This document shows, one piece after another, positions 1-7,204 of a stretch of 37,012 nt of DNA. Within the stretch, counting starts at the first letter, position 1. Each line of letters begins with the position of its first letter. This DNA is from an uncultured Frankineae bacterium (lineage in GTDB: Bacteria; Actinomycetota; Actinomycetes; Mycobacteriales; SCTD01). Where the stretch lies: positions 1-37,012 of the forward strand of contig CADCUB010000086.1 of NCBI GenBank assembly GCA_902805775.1. Direction: 5' to 3'. Made by a program: the position numbers and the translations under genes. A model generated the notes under the pieces. That model was not told the DNA's origin. It was given only the letters and a program-made list of their open reading frames with translations, and did no database searches.

Positions 1-660
1 TACGGGCCGATCAGCGCCGAGCACGTCCGGCTCCTGCGCCCCAAGGCGTTCCGGCGAGTGATGGTCGACGCGACCAGCGGCCGCCCGCTCGCCGTGGACG
101 ACCGACCGGTGCCCGCCTATCCGGACCCCGGGGCGGCACGGCAGCAGGTCCTCGACATGCTGCGTCCTGACGTGGTCACCGACCGCGCCGAGCCGCAGCA
201 CGATCCGTCCGCCCGGCTCGCCCGGCTCGTCGACGTCCGTGACCGGCGCTGCTGCGGCCCTGGCTGCGGCAGCACCCGCACCCATCGCGACCATCTCGAG
301 CCGTTCCCGGTCGGGCCGACTGCTGCGTGGAACCTGGGCCGGCTCTCGGACCGCTGCCACCAGGCCAAGCACGCCGGGTGGCGGCTCGAGCGCCACGACG
401 ACGGCAGCGTCACCTGGCTCAGTCCGCTCGGCCGGACCTACCGCCGCCCGTCGCCGCACCGGCCGCCTCCGCAGGTCGACCTCTACGGCGACCTGCCGCC
501 GCTGAGGCCTCCGCCCGCACTGTCGCCCACCGCGGGGGAGCTGCGTGCCGCCTCCGAGCCTGTGAAGCCCCTCGGCCGAGCCGCCCCCGCTGGTCCGGCA
601 CCCGAAGACAGCGATGACACCGCCGCCCGTCCCGTGCTGCCGGACGACCCGCCGTTCTGA
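1..660 (+). CDS. DUF222/HNH endonuclease family protein, C-terminal part (5' truncated by window)
   Basis: The reading frame is open from base 1, so the gene starts outside the window; only its last 219 residues are seen. It resembles the DUF222-HNH proteins that are abundant in actinomycetes. A CxxPxC-like pair (CCGPGC) is followed by a DH dyad, an NL asparagine and a final CHxxKH, which together make an HNH beta-beta-alpha metal fold. The usual LCxxHH is LSDRCH here, so the third zinc cysteine is displaced, as in a subset of the family. The tail contains the family's SPLGRTY block and then a proline-rich, probably disordered end. Such proteins are often repeated in a genome. Their biological role is unclear, and DNA cleavage is inferred only from the fold. 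Confidence 0.85.
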   Translation, partial: YGPISAEHVRLLRPKAFRRVMVDATSGRPLAVDDRPVPAYPDPGAARQQVLDMLRPDVVTDRAEPQHDPSARLARLVDVRDRRCCGPGCGSTRTHRDHLEPFPVGPTAAWNLGRLSDRCHQAKHAGWRLERHDDGSVTWLSPLGRTYRRPSPHRPPPQVDLYGDLPPLRPPPALSPTAGELRAASEPVKPLGRAAPAGPAPEDSDDTAARPVLPDDPPF

Positions 661-669
661 TCCGACGGC

Positions 670-681
670 CGGTCCGGACCG
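670..681. terminator. short palindrome between convergent genes, possible bidirectional terminator
   Basis: A perfect 12-bp palindrome, CGGTCCGGACCG, lies 10 bp after the HNH stop and before the end of the convergent phosphatase gene. It can fold as a 4-bp stem with a 4-nt loop in either direction. There is no T-tract, which is common for actinobacterial terminators. The stem is short, so the call is weak. Confidence 0.3.
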
Positions 682-742
682 CCGAGCGGGCCGAGCGCCT
701 CGCTGCCTTCCGCGGCCGGCGGCTGGCGGTCGCCCGTCGACG

Positions 743-1375
743 TCAGCGGTACGTGAGCAGCTCGCCCGCCTCGCCCTCGAGGTGCGCGTGCTCGTTGTAC
801 GTCACGAGGGACACCCCTGCGCGCCCGGCGACGAGCTTGGTGATCCCGCCGTTGACCGCCACCCGGTTCAGGGCGACCACGCCCGCCGCACCTGTGCCGA
901 GCAGGCCGGCGCAGACCGCCGCGACGACGCCGCCCGAGGTGAACACGACCGCGTCGCGGCCGCTGCCGAGCTCGGCCACCAGCTCGCGGAGCGCCGTCGC
1001 GGCGCCGCCCGCGAAGTCGGCCCAGCCTCCACCCGGGTCCTCGACCCACGACCGCAGCGCAGCGTCGAGCTGCACCTGCACCGAGCGGGACGAGCCGTCG
1101 GACTCCACCCCGGACGGGTAGCGCTGCAGCAGCTCCAGGTGGTCGTACTCGTCCCACCGCCGGTCCACGCGCACCGGCACGTCCGGCAGCGCGGCGCGGG
1201 CGGTGTCCCGCTGACGGCGCAGCCCGCCCGACACCGCGACCGGCGCGCGCAGGCCGCGCCTCGCCAGCTCGGTGCGCACCACCGCGCTCTGCCGCCGACC
1301 CACCTCGGACAGCACGTCGTAGTCGTCGGCCCCGAACGACGCCTGGCCGTGGCGCACCAGCAGCACGACGGGCAC
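743..1375 (-). CDS. histidine phosphatase superfamily protein (phosphoglycerate mutase-like), second catalytic His replaced
   Basis: This 210-residue protein has the N-terminal RHG motif (R8-H9-G10, LVRHGQASFG) of the histidine phosphatase superfamily, in which the histidine is phosphorylated during catalysis. The SGGLRRQRDTA and WDEYDHLEL blocks match the phosphate-binding arginine and acid regions. The position that normally reads (S/T)HGG near the C terminus reads FTSGG, so the second phosphate-binding histidine is missing. I believe a branch of actinobacterial homologues shares this change. The GTG start is chosen because a GAGGAG ribosome-binding site lies 6 nt before it and the RHG motif follows at the usual distance. 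The longer upstream reading frame is arginine-rich non-coding DNA. The substrate cannot be predicted. Confidence 0.85.
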   Translation of the reverse strand: MPVVLLVRHGQASFGADDYDVLSEVGRRQSAVVRTELARRGLRAPVAVSGGLRRQRDTARAALPDVPVRVDRRWDEYDHLELLQRYPSGVESDGSSRSVQVQLDAALRSWVEDPGGGWADFAGGAATALRELVAELGSGRDAVVFTSGGVVAAVCAGLLGTGAAGVVALNRVAVNGGITKLVAGRAGVSLVTYNEHAHLEGEAGELLTYR

Positions 1376-1402
1376 TAGCCGCTCCTCGTCCGCACGCCGA
1401 CA

Positions 1403-1435
1403 TGCTCGACGACACGCGACCGGTGCTGTCGAGCA
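1403..1435. promoter_or_regulatory. inverted repeat in divergent promoter region, candidate operator
   Basis: Arms TGCTCGAC (1403-1410) and GTCGAGCA (1428-1435) are perfect inverted copies separated by 17 nt. The repeat lies between the divergent phosphatase and glycosylase genes. It ends 2 bp before a -10-like CACACT (1438-1443), so it covers the -35 region of the predicted glycosylase promoter. A dimeric repressor or activator site is a reasonable inference. The regulator is unknown. Confidence 0.45.
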
Positions 1436-1437
1436 GG

Positions 1438-1443
1438 CACACT
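1438..1443 (+). promoter_or_regulatory. -10-like element for a leaderless glycosylase transcript
   Basis: CACACT sits exactly 6 nt before the chosen GTG (1450). This matches the (T/C)ANNNT-6-8 nt-start arrangement seen at many genes in this window. No ribosome-binding site precedes the GTG. Confidence 0.4.
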
Positions 1444-1449
1444 GCTGCG

Positions 1450-2376
1450 GTGACCGCCCTGACCCCCGTCTGCGCGCAGACGACCTGGCGGCCGCAGGTG
1501 CCGGTCGACCTGCACCGCACCCTGGCACCGCTGAGCCGCGGCGGCGGCGACCCGACGCACCGCGTCGGCGCCGACGGGGCCCTGTGGCGGACCAGCCTGA
1601 TGGCCACGGGTCCGGTCACCGTCCGCCTCGTGCAGCGCGGCCTGCAGGAGGTGCACGCCCAGGCGTGGGGCCCCGGCGGTCCCGAGCTCGTGGGCGGGCT
1701 GCCCGACCTGCTCGGCGGGCGCGACCTCGCCGACGACTTCGAGCCGCGACACCCGCTGCTCGCCGAGACCGCACGGCGCGTGCCCGGGTTGCGCATCCCG
1801 CGCACCGGCCGGGTGGTCGAGGCGCTGGTGCCCGCCGTGCTCGAGCAGAAGGTCACCGGCCGCCAGGCCCGTGCCGCCTTCCGCCGGCTGGTGCTGCGCT
1901 TCGGCACGCCGGCGCCGGGGCCCGCGCCCGAGGGCATGCGCGTCCCGCCCTCGGCCGAGGTGTGGCGGCACGTCCCGTCCTGGGAGTGGCACCGCGCCGG
2001 CGTGGACCCCCAGCGCTCGCGCACCATCTGCCTCGCGATGCGCTGCGCGCCCCGGCTCGAGCAGGCCGTCGGCATGGCCCCGGCCGACGCCGCCCTCCGC
2101 CTGTCCTCGGTTCCCGGCATCGGCGTCTGGACGGTGGCCGAGATCGCGCAGCGCGCCCTCGGCGACTCCGACGCGCTGTCCGTCGGCGACTTCCACCTCT
2201 CGCAGAACGTCGGCTGGGCACTGGTCGGCCGTCCGCTCGACGACGACGGCATGGTCGAGCTGCTCGAGCCGTGGCGCCCCCACCGCTACCGCGTCGTACG
2301 CCTGCTCGAGTGCAGCGGCGTCGGCAAGCCGCGCTTCGGCCCGCGACTGACCATCCAGGACCACCGCGCCCACTAG
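1450..2376 (+). CDS. HhH-GPD DNA glycosylase, AlkA-like (3-methyladenine DNA glycosylase family)
   Basis: A 308-residue protein of the helix-hairpin-helix glycosylase superfamily that starts base excision repair by removing alkylated or otherwise damaged bases. The helical entry block VLEQKVTGRQA is followed by the hairpin LSSVPGIGVWT (PGIG at residues 222-225) and, about 20 residues later, SVGDFHL with the expected catalytic aspartate (D247). The N-terminal 100 or so residues resemble the AlkA N-terminal domain. Start choice: an ATG at 1402 is in frame, but it lies inside an inverted repeat. The GTG at 1450 has a -10-like CACACT 6 nt upstream, and homology begins soon after. The gene is monocistronic, divergent from the phosphatase and convergent with fbiB. 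Which lesion it removes is not determined. Confidence 0.85.
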   Translation: MTALTPVCAQTTWRPQVPVDLHRTLAPLSRGGGDPTHRVGADGALWRTSLMATGPVTVRLVQRGLQEVHAQAWGPGGPELVGGLPDLLGGRDLADDFEPRHPLLAETARRVPGLRIPRTGRVVEALVPAVLEQKVTGRQARAAFRRLVLRFGTPAPGPAPEGMRVPPSAEVWRHVPSWEWHRAGVDPQRSRTICLAMRCAPRLEQAVGMAPADAALRLSSVPGIGVWTVAEIAQRALGDSDALSVGDFHLSQNVGWALVGRPLDDDGMVELLEPWRPHRYRVVRLLECSGVGKPRFGPRLTIQDHRAH

Positions 2377-2407
2377 CACCACCGCGAGCACCACCGCGCC
2401 CACTAGC
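2360..2407. repeat. 18-bp direct repeat carrying both convergent stop codons
   Basis: The 18-mer ACCACCGCGCCCACTAGC occurs at 2360-2377 and again at 2390-2407, a 30-bp offset. The first copy contains the TAG that ends the glycosylase on the plus strand. In the second copy the same CTAG supplies the TAG that ends fbiB on the minus strand. The segment looks like a small tandem duplication at the convergent junction. Confidence 0.85.
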
Positions 2408-3704
2408 GGACGAGCACGACGTCCTGCGGATCGCGCGGCGCGCGCTCCGGGGCCGGGGCCGCCGGGTAGCCGACGGCCACCGCGCCGAGCGGCTCCCAGG
2501 TTCCGTCGAGCTCGAGCACCTCCCGGACCACGTCCGGGCAGAACATCGTGCTGCTCACCCAGGCACTGCCCAGGCCCTCGGTCGCCAGCTGGACGAGCAT
2601 GTTCTGCACCCCCGCACCGCCCGCGACGACGAACAGCCGCTCCTCCGCCGCCGCCCGCCGCTCGTCGGGATAGGGGTGTTCGCCGTCGCGGACCAGGCAC
2701 GGCACCACGAGGTACGGCGCCCGCCGCAGCACGTCGCCGCGCCGCAGGCGGCGCTGCACCGCGTCCTCGTCGAAGCCGTCGCCGCGCAGGTCCTGCGCCC
2801 ACCGCTCGGCCATCGCGTCGAGCAGCGCCGTCACCCGCTGCTCGACGAGCACGAAGCGCCACGGCGTCGTGCCGTGCGGCGCGGGCGCGGTCACGGCCGC
2901 CGCCACCGCCCGCAGCACCACGGCCCGGTCGACCGGGCGGTCGGTGAAGTGGCGGACCGTACGGCGCAGGGCCAGCGCCGACTGCTGCGCCTCCCGCGTC
3001 CCGAGGCGGAACCAGTCCTGCGACGCAGGACGCACCAGCGCCGCCGCTCCCCGACCGTCGTCCGGCAGGTCCAGCCCGCGCACCACCGCGACGGGGACAC
3101 CCTCCGCCTTGCCCTTCACGAGCTCGGCGGCCGACGCGAGCTCGTCGGCGACCGCGATCTCGGTCACCTCCAGCACCGCCCCGTGGGTGTCGGTCGTCCC
3201 GCGCGCGTCGCGCACAGGTGCCAGCCCCGCCACGCCGATCGCCTGGTCGACCTGGCCTGCCCGCCAGGGGCGGCCCAGGGTGTCCGACACGACGACGGCG
3301 ACGCGGCGTCCGGTCAGCTCTTGCAGCCGGTCCCGCAGGTGGCGGGCGCTGGCGTCGGGGTCGACCGGCAGCAGGGCCACCTCGTCGGGCCGGACGTTGC
3401 TGGCATCGACCCCCGCCGCGGCCAGCACCAGCCCCCGGCGGTCCTGGGCGATCACGGTCGCCCCGCGCCGCGCGACCACCCGTACGGTCTCGGCGGCGAC
3501 CGCCTCCTGCCGCACCTGCTCGCGGGCGGTGCCGGGCGGCACCGGCACCAGCCGGCCCTCGGCCTTGCTCACCACCTTGCTCGTCACCACGACGACGTCG
3601 CCGTCCTGCAGCTCGACTGCCGCGGCGACCAGGCCGGCCAGGTCGTCGCCCGGTCGCACCTCGGGCAGGCCGTCGACGCCACGCACCTCGAAGCGGCTAG
3701 CCAC
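2403..3704 (-). CDS. fbiB: FbiB: coenzyme F420:L-glutamate ligase fused to an FMN/nitroreductase-like domain
   Basis: FbiB (433 residues) adds gamma-linked glutamates to F420-0. In actinobacteria its C-terminal domain also reduces dehydro-F420 with FMN. The first ~240 residues carry CofE-type blocks: [10 protein letters not shown] near the start, [32 protein letters not shown] and [21 protein letters not shown]. Residues from about 250 to the end form the nitroreductase-like domain ([42 protein letters not shown]). The length is close to the mycobacterial fusion. The GTG start overlaps the fbiA stop by 8 nt (GTGGCTAG), indicating translational coupling and excluding the longer upstream frame. 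It is the last gene of the XdhC-like/fbiA/fbiB operon. The cytoplasmic role is confident from the domain order. Confidence 0.97.
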   Translation of the reverse strand: MASRFEVRGVDGLPEVRPGDDLAGLVAAAVELQDGDVVVVTSKVVSKAEGRLVPVPPGTAREQVRQEAVAAETVRVVARRGATVIAQDRRGLVLAAAGVDASNVRPDEVALLPVDPDASARHLRDRLQELTGRRVAVVVSDTLGRPWRAGQVDQAIGVAGLAPVRDARGTTDTHGAVLEVTEIAVADELASAAELVKGKAEGVPVAVVRGLDLPDDGRGAAALVRPASQDWFRLGTREAQQSALALRRTVRHFTDRPVDRAVVLRAVAAAVTAPAPHGTTPWRFVLVEQRVTALLDAMAERWAQDLRGDGFDEDAVQRRLRRGDVLRRAPYLVVPCLVRDGEHPYPDERRAAAEERLFVVAGGAGVQNMLVQLATEGLGSAWVSSTMFCPDVVREVLELDGTWEPLGAVAVGYPAAPAPERAPRDPQDVVLVR

Positions 3705-4650
3705 CGGACAGGTCCGCCGCCAGGCGCAGCGCGTCCCGGGCCATCTGCGTCGTCGTCTCCGCGTCGCGCATGAGCAGCGGGACCGCCCGCACCTCGACGC
3801 CGGGGACGGCCACGCCGGCGTCGGCCGTGTCGACCAGCCAGCCGTCGAGCAGACCGCCGTCGGAGCGCGCGCCGTAGTGGCGGCCGACCGCCTCCGCACT
3901 GGTCTCGACGCCGATCGCCGTCAGGCAGGCGTCGGCCATCCCGCGCACGGGCGCACCGCCGACGATGGGCGACAGGCCGACGACCGGCTTGGCCGCCAGG
4001 GCGTCGGCGATGCCCGGGACCTGCAGCACGGTCCCGATGCTGACGACGGGGTTGCTGGGCGGCAGCAGCACCAGGTCCGCTGCCGCGACGGCCTCGAGCA
4101 CGCCGGGGGCCGGTGTGGCGTCCTGCGCCCCGACCGCCACGATCGCGGTGGCGGGCAGCGCCGCCCGGTGCCGCACCCACCACTCCTGGAAGTGCACGAC
4201 GCGCTCGCCGGTGGCCGTACGGACGCGGACGTGCGTCTCCACCCGGTCGTCGGTCATCGGCAGCAGCCGCGCCCCGGGCTGCCAGCGGGCGCACAGCGCC
4301 TCGGTGACCTGCGACAGCGGGTAGCCGGCGTCCATCATCTGCCGGCGGACCAGGTGGGTGGCCAGGTCGCGGTCGCCGAGGCCGAACCACGCGGTCGGGA
4401 CGTCGTACGCCTGCAGCTCCTCGCGCGCGTGGAAGGTCTCGTCCTGCCGCCCCCAGCCGCGCACCTCGTCGATGCCGCCGCCGAGCGTGTACATCACCGT
4501 GTCGAGGTCGGGGCAGATCCGCAGGCCGTACATCGTGATGTCGTCGCCCGTGTTGACGACCACGGTCAGCTCGGCATCCGGGGCCGCTGCGCGCAGCCCG
4601 CGCAGGAACCGCGCGCCGCCGATGCCGCCGGCCAGGCAGACGATCCTCAC
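3697..4650 (-). CDS. fbiA: FbiA (CofD): phosphoenolpyruvyl/2-phospho-lactate transferase of F420 biosynthesis
   Basis: FbiA transfers the phosphoenolpyruvyl (or 2-phospho-L-lactyl) unit from its guanosine-diphospho donor to the deazaflavin Fo, giving dehydro-F420-0. The 317-residue sequence has the N-terminal [14 protein letters not shown] loop, [24 protein letters not shown], the [10 protein letters not shown] block and [16 protein letters not shown], all typical of CofD. Length matches the family. The GTG start shares 4 nt (GTGA) with the stop of the upstream XdhC-like gene, and the stop overlaps fbiB by 8 nt, so all three genes are probably translated from one message. The guanylyltransferase FbiD/CofC that makes its substrate is not in the window. 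Confidence 0.97.
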   Translation of the reverse strand: MRIVCLAGGIGGARFLRGLRAAAPDAELTVVVNTGDDITMYGLRICPDLDTVMYTLGGGIDEVRGWGRQDETFHAREELQAYDVPTAWFGLGDRDLATHLVRRQMMDAGYPLSQVTEALCARWQPGARLLPMTDDRVETHVRVRTATGERVVHFQEWWVRHRAALPATAIVAVGAQDATPAPGVLEAVAAADLVLLPPSNPVVSIGTVLQVPGIADALAAKPVVGLSPIVGGAPVRGMADACLTAIGVETSAEAVGRHYGARSDGGLLDGWLVDTADAGVAVPGVEVRAVPLLMRDAETTTQMARDALRLAADLSGG

Positions 4651-5171
4651 GCGCGGTACGCACCGCCGTCGCGCCCGTTGCGGTCCGCGAGCAGCCCGGC
4701 CACCGTCGACACCGCGATCTCCGCGGGTGACTTCGAGCCGATGTCCAGGCCGATCGGCCGGTGCACGCGGGCGACGACCTCCGGCGCGACGCCCCGGTCG
4801 GCGAGGGCGGCGACGTGGGGCGCCGTGTGCCGGGGACTGCCCATGACCCCCACCCAGCGGCTGGGGCGCTCGAGGACGGCGGCGAGGACGTCGCCGAGCT
4901 CGGGGCGGTCGTGGTCGGTGACGACGACGTCGGTCCGCTCGTCCAGGCCCGCCTCGCCGGCGGTCCGGACCGTGCGGGCCCCCTCCAGGTCGCGCTCGGG
5001 GTCCAGGACCAGGCAGTCGAAGCCGACGTGGGCCGCGAGGTGGACGAGCTGCAGCGCGACCGGGGAGGCGAACACCGCGACGAGGCGCCGTCCGTCCGTC
5101 GGCGCCTGCACCTCGCCGTGCGCCATCGCGCAGGCGATGTCCTGCTCGGCGTGCCCGTGCGAGTGCGTCAT
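4647..5171 (-). CDS. XdhC-like Rossmann-fold protein lacking the XdhC/CoxI N-terminal domain, first gene of the fbiA-fbiB operon
   Basis: This 174-residue protein matches only the C-terminal Rossmann domain of XdhC/CoxI proteins, which help insert and mature the molybdenum cofactor of xanthine and CO dehydrogenases. Diagnostic stretches are LVAVFASPVALQLVHLA (nucleotide-binding fold start), WVGVMGSPRHTAPHVA and HRPIGLDIGSKSPAEIAVS. The usual N-terminal domain of about 70-100 residues is absent. Instead there is a short histidine-containing leader (MTHSHGH). It overlaps fbiA by GTGA, and no molybdoenzyme gene lies nearby, so a role linked to F420 synthesis or handling is inferred from context only. 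A -10-like CAGACT lies 6 nt before the ATG, suggesting that the operon promoter is here. Confidence 0.85.
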   Translation of the reverse strand: MTHSHGHAEQDIACAMAHGEVQAPTDGRRLVAVFASPVALQLVHLAAHVGFDCLVLDPERDLEGARTVRTAGEAGLDERTDVVVTDHDRPELGDVLAAVLERPSRWVGVMGSPRHTAPHVAALADRGVAPEVVARVHRPIGLDIGSKSPAEIAVSTVAGLLADRNGRDGGAYRA

Positions 5172-5173
5172 GC

Positions 5174-5190
5174 CGCCAGTCTGCCTGGCG
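5174..5190. promoter_or_regulatory. inverted repeat overlapping the predicted operon promoter of the XdhC-like/fbiA/fbiB genes
   Basis: CGCCAG (5174-5179) and CTGGCG (5185-5190) are perfect inverted arms with a 5-nt loop, starting 2 bp upstream of the ATG. On the minus strand they overlap the -10-like CAGACT (5183-5178), which is 6 nt from the start codon. It could be an operator, or a hairpin in a longer leader transcript. Confidence 0.4.
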
Positions 5191-5195
5191 CGTAT

Positions 5196-5211
5196 CCGGC
5201 GGGCCCGCCGG
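5196..5211. terminator. 16-bp perfect palindrome just after the SDR gene
   Basis: CCGGCGGGCCCGCCGG is fully self-complementary and lies 1 bp after the SDR stop codon and 24 bp before the XdhC-like start. Folded with a GGCC loop it gives a 6-bp GC stem, which could terminate SDR transcription and separate it from the F420 operon. The same DNA covers the expected -35 region of that operon, so an operator role is also possible. There is no T-tract. Confidence 0.45.
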
Positions 5212-5212
5212 T

Positions 5213-5968
5213 CTAGGCCGGGCCCGCGACCCCCGCCAGCCGGTCGCAGGCGGCGAGCACCGCGTCCTGCAGGCCGACGTCCCGCAGCCGCCCGGGCACG
5301 GGCACCGGACGCCGGTCCTTCCAGTACGGCGCCTGCGCCAGCGGCGCGTCCGTGCAGCAGAAGACGACGGTGTCGGCGCCCTGCTCCACGTCGCCCGGAG
5401 CGCCGTCGCTGGCCAGCTTGGTCCGGACCCAGCCCGGGTCGACGGCCGCCGACGGCAGGCCCAGGCGGCGGCCCCAGGCCGGCGCGAGGGCCACGTCGGC
5501 GGCCTTGCTGTCGGCGTACGCCTGCCGCGGCTCGCGGCTGGCGCCCAGGGCGCTGGGCCGCAGCCGTCCCGAGGCCGCCATGCCCGAGCCCAGCCACAGC
5601 AGCCGCTGCGACAGGTGGCCGGCCACGAGCGAGGTCAGCAGGTGCGGCGCCAGCACGTTGACGCCGAAGGTCGTCTCGAAGCCGTCGGCGGTCAGCCGCG
5701 GCGTCTGCCCCCGCACCCAGACGCCCGCGTTGTGCACCAGCACGTCCAGCGGCTCGGCGCGCAGCCGCTGGCCCAGCGCACGCACCTCCTGCAGCGAGGC
5801 GAGGTCGCCGACGACCAGCTCGACGTCGCCGTCGAGCGCGTCGACGACCGGCCGCCCGCGGGCCTCGCTGCGCGCGTGCACGAGCACCCGGTGGCCCTGC
5901 GCGAGCAGGGTGCGGGCGGCCGCTCGGCCGATGCCGTCGGTGGACCCGGTGAGGCAGATCGTCGTCAT
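5213..5968 (-). CDS. short-chain dehydrogenase/reductase family protein
   Basis: This is a classical SDR of 251 residues. The N-terminal cofactor motif is TGSTDGIG (residues 7-14), followed by HNAG (79-82) and the catalytic Y151-x3-K155 (YADSK), with a serine-containing WLGSGMA stretch before it. After the active site it has PGWVRTKLAS, as in Rossmann SDRs that resemble retinol dehydrogenase/WW-domain oxidoreductase-like proteins. The TG/DGIG motif and the arginine in HARSE suggest NADP(H), but this is not certain. The ATG is preceded at 6 nt by a -10-like CAGGCT. The gene is divergent from the acyltransferase and upstream of the F420 operon, from which a palindrome separates it. The substrate is unknown. 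Confidence 0.88.
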   Translation of the reverse strand: MTTICLTGSTDGIGRAAARTLLAQGHRVLVHARSEARGRPVVDALDGDVELVVGDLASLQEVRALGQRLRAEPLDVLVHNAGVWVRGQTPRLTADGFETTFGVNVLAPHLLTSLVAGHLSQRLLWLGSGMAASGRLRPSALGASREPRQAYADSKAADVALAPAWGRRLGLPSAAVDPGWVRTKLASDGAPGDVEQGADTVVFCCTDAPLAQAPYWKDRRPVPVPGRLRDVGLQDAVLAACDRLAGVAGPA

Positions 5969-5985
5969 GGCCCCAGCCTGCCCGG

Positions 5986-6004
5986 CGGCTCACGGGCGGC
6001 TCAC
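5986..6004. repeat. two 8-bp direct repeats in the SDR/acyltransferase divergent region
   Basis: CGGCTCAC occurs at 5986-5993 and 5997-6004, an 11-bp period (one helical turn). It lies between divergent genes and upstream of the -10-like CAGACT (6017-6022) of the acyltransferase. Repeats in phase on one DNA face can be activator sites. The call rests on pattern alone. Confidence 0.3.
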
Positions 6005-6028
6005 AGCCGGGACGGTCAGACTGGCCGG

Positions 6029-7195
6029 GTGCCCGCTCCCGCCGCGGTCCGTACGGCCGCCCGCACCCGTGCCGGCCGCACCCGTGCCGCCCGCACCCGC
6101 CTGGCCGGTGTCGACGCCGCGCGCGGCCTCGCCGTGCTCGGCATGGTCGCCGTCCACGTGCTGCCCAGCGAGACCGACGACGGGGGAACGGCCCTGTCCG
6201 AGGCCATCGCCGGCGGCCGGTCCTCGGCCGCCTTCGCGGTGCTGGCGGGGGTCGGCGTCGCCCTGGCCACCCGCGGCGACGACCGGGGCCTGCAGCGGGT
6301 GCGCCTCGCACTGCGGGCGCTGCTCATCGGCGCCCTGGGGCTGCAGCTCGGCGGCCTGGACAGCGGCGTCGCGGTGATCCTGGCCTACTACGCCGTCTTC
6401 TTCCTGCTGCTGCTGCCGTTCCTGCGCTGGCCGGCCCGCCGGCTCGCGATCACCGCGGTCACGGTCGCGCTGGTCGTGCCGCAGGTCAGCTACCTCGTGC
6501 GCCCGCACGTGGAGGGCCTCGAGCTCGGCAACCCGACCTGGTCGTCGCTGTCGGAGCCGGTGCCGCTGCTCGTCACCCTCCTGCTGACCGGCATCTACCC
6601 GGCGCTGCCCTGGCTGACCTACCTGCTCACCGGCCTGGCCGTGGGACGGCTTGCCCTGGACCGCCCGGGCACGGCCGCCCGGATCGCCGCGTGCGGCGCC
6701 GCGCTCGCCGTCGGGGCGGCGGCCGTCAGCGCCCTGCTGCTGGGCCCGCTCGGCGGCTACGCGGCGCTCGGCGAGCTGGTCGGCACGGCCGACGTGGAGG
6801 AGGTCGCCGACGTCGTGGGCACCGGGTACTTCGGCAACGTCCCGACCGACTCGGCCTGGCTGCTCGCGGTCGACGCCCACCACAGCAGCACGACGCCCGA
6901 CCTCGTGGGCACGACGGGCACGGCGCTGCTGGCGCTCGGCGCCTGCCTGCTGCTCGCCCGGGTCGCCGGTCCGCTGCTGGTGCCGCTCGCGGCGGTCGGC
7001 AGCATGCCGCTCACGCTGTACTCCGTGCACGTCTGGGTGCTGCACGCCACCGACTCCGACGACCCCACCCGCTACTACCTCGTGCAGGTCGGGACCGCGC
7101 TGGTCGTCGCGCCGCTGTGGCGGCGGTTCGTCGGCCGCGGCCCCCTGGAGGCGGCGCTGGCCGCGGTCGGCCGGAGGGTCGCACCCCGCACGTAG
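6029..7195 (+). CDS. polytopic membrane acyltransferase, heparan-alpha-glucosaminide N-acetyltransferase-like (DUF1624/DUF418)
   Basis: A 388-residue integral membrane protein. After an Ala/Arg-rich cytoplasmic leader it has the signature GVDAARGLAVLGMVAVHV of the DUF1624/HGSNAT-like and DUF418 groups, then about eight to ten hydrophobic helices, and near the end SMPLTLYSVHVWVLH, the typical DUF418 histidine motif. Such proteins are thought to transfer acyl groups across the membrane to sugars or lipids, but few are characterised. The GTG start has CAGACT 6 nt upstream (leaderless arrangement). It ends 9 nt before fbiC, so fbiC can be read through from this gene, although fbiC also seems to have its own -10 over this stop codon. 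No link to F420 is proven. Confidence 0.78.
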   Translation: MPAPAAVRTAARTRAGRTRAARTRLAGVDAARGLAVLGMVAVHVLPSETDDGGTALSEAIAGGRSSAAFAVLAGVGVALATRGDDRGLQRVRLALRALLIGALGLQLGGLDSGVAVILAYYAVFFLLLLPFLRWPARRLAITAVTVALVVPQVSYLVRPHVEGLELGNPTWSSLSEPVPLLVTLLLTGIYPALPWLTYLLTGLAVGRLALDRPGTAARIAACGAALAVGAAAVSALLLGPLGGYAALGELVGTADVEEVADVVGTGYFGNVPTDSAWLLAVDAHHSSTTPDLVGTTGTALLALGACLLLARVAGPLLVPLAAVGSMPLTLYSVHVWVLHATDSDDPTRYYLVQVGTALVVAPLWRRFVGRGPLEAALAAVGRRVAPRT

Positions 7196-7198
7196 GGT
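7193..7198 (+). promoter_or_regulatory. -10-like element of fbiC overlapping the upstream stop codon
   Basis: TAGGGT includes the TAG stop of the acyltransferase gene and ends 6 nt before the fbiC ATG. No good ribosome-binding site lies between them. This is the leaderless TANNNT arrangement, so fbiC probably has its own start site at or near its A of ATG. Confidence 0.5.
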
Positions 7199-7204
7199 CG
7201 CAGG

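Noticed and set aside
1-660. HNH gene as part of a mobile element
   Set aside because: DUF222/HNH proteins are common chromosomal genes in actinomycetes; no transposase, integrase or flanking repeats are present in the window.
2403-3899. Longer FbiB start at 3899
   Set aside because: The first 65 residues are antisense-like and overlap fbiA; the GTG at 3704 overlaps the fbiA stop in the usual coupled way.
4647-6311. A 554-codon extension of the XdhC-like frame through the SDR gene
   Set aside because: The added part is Arg/Ala-rich shadow of the SDR; the ATG at 5171 is supported by the family start and a -10-like hexamer.
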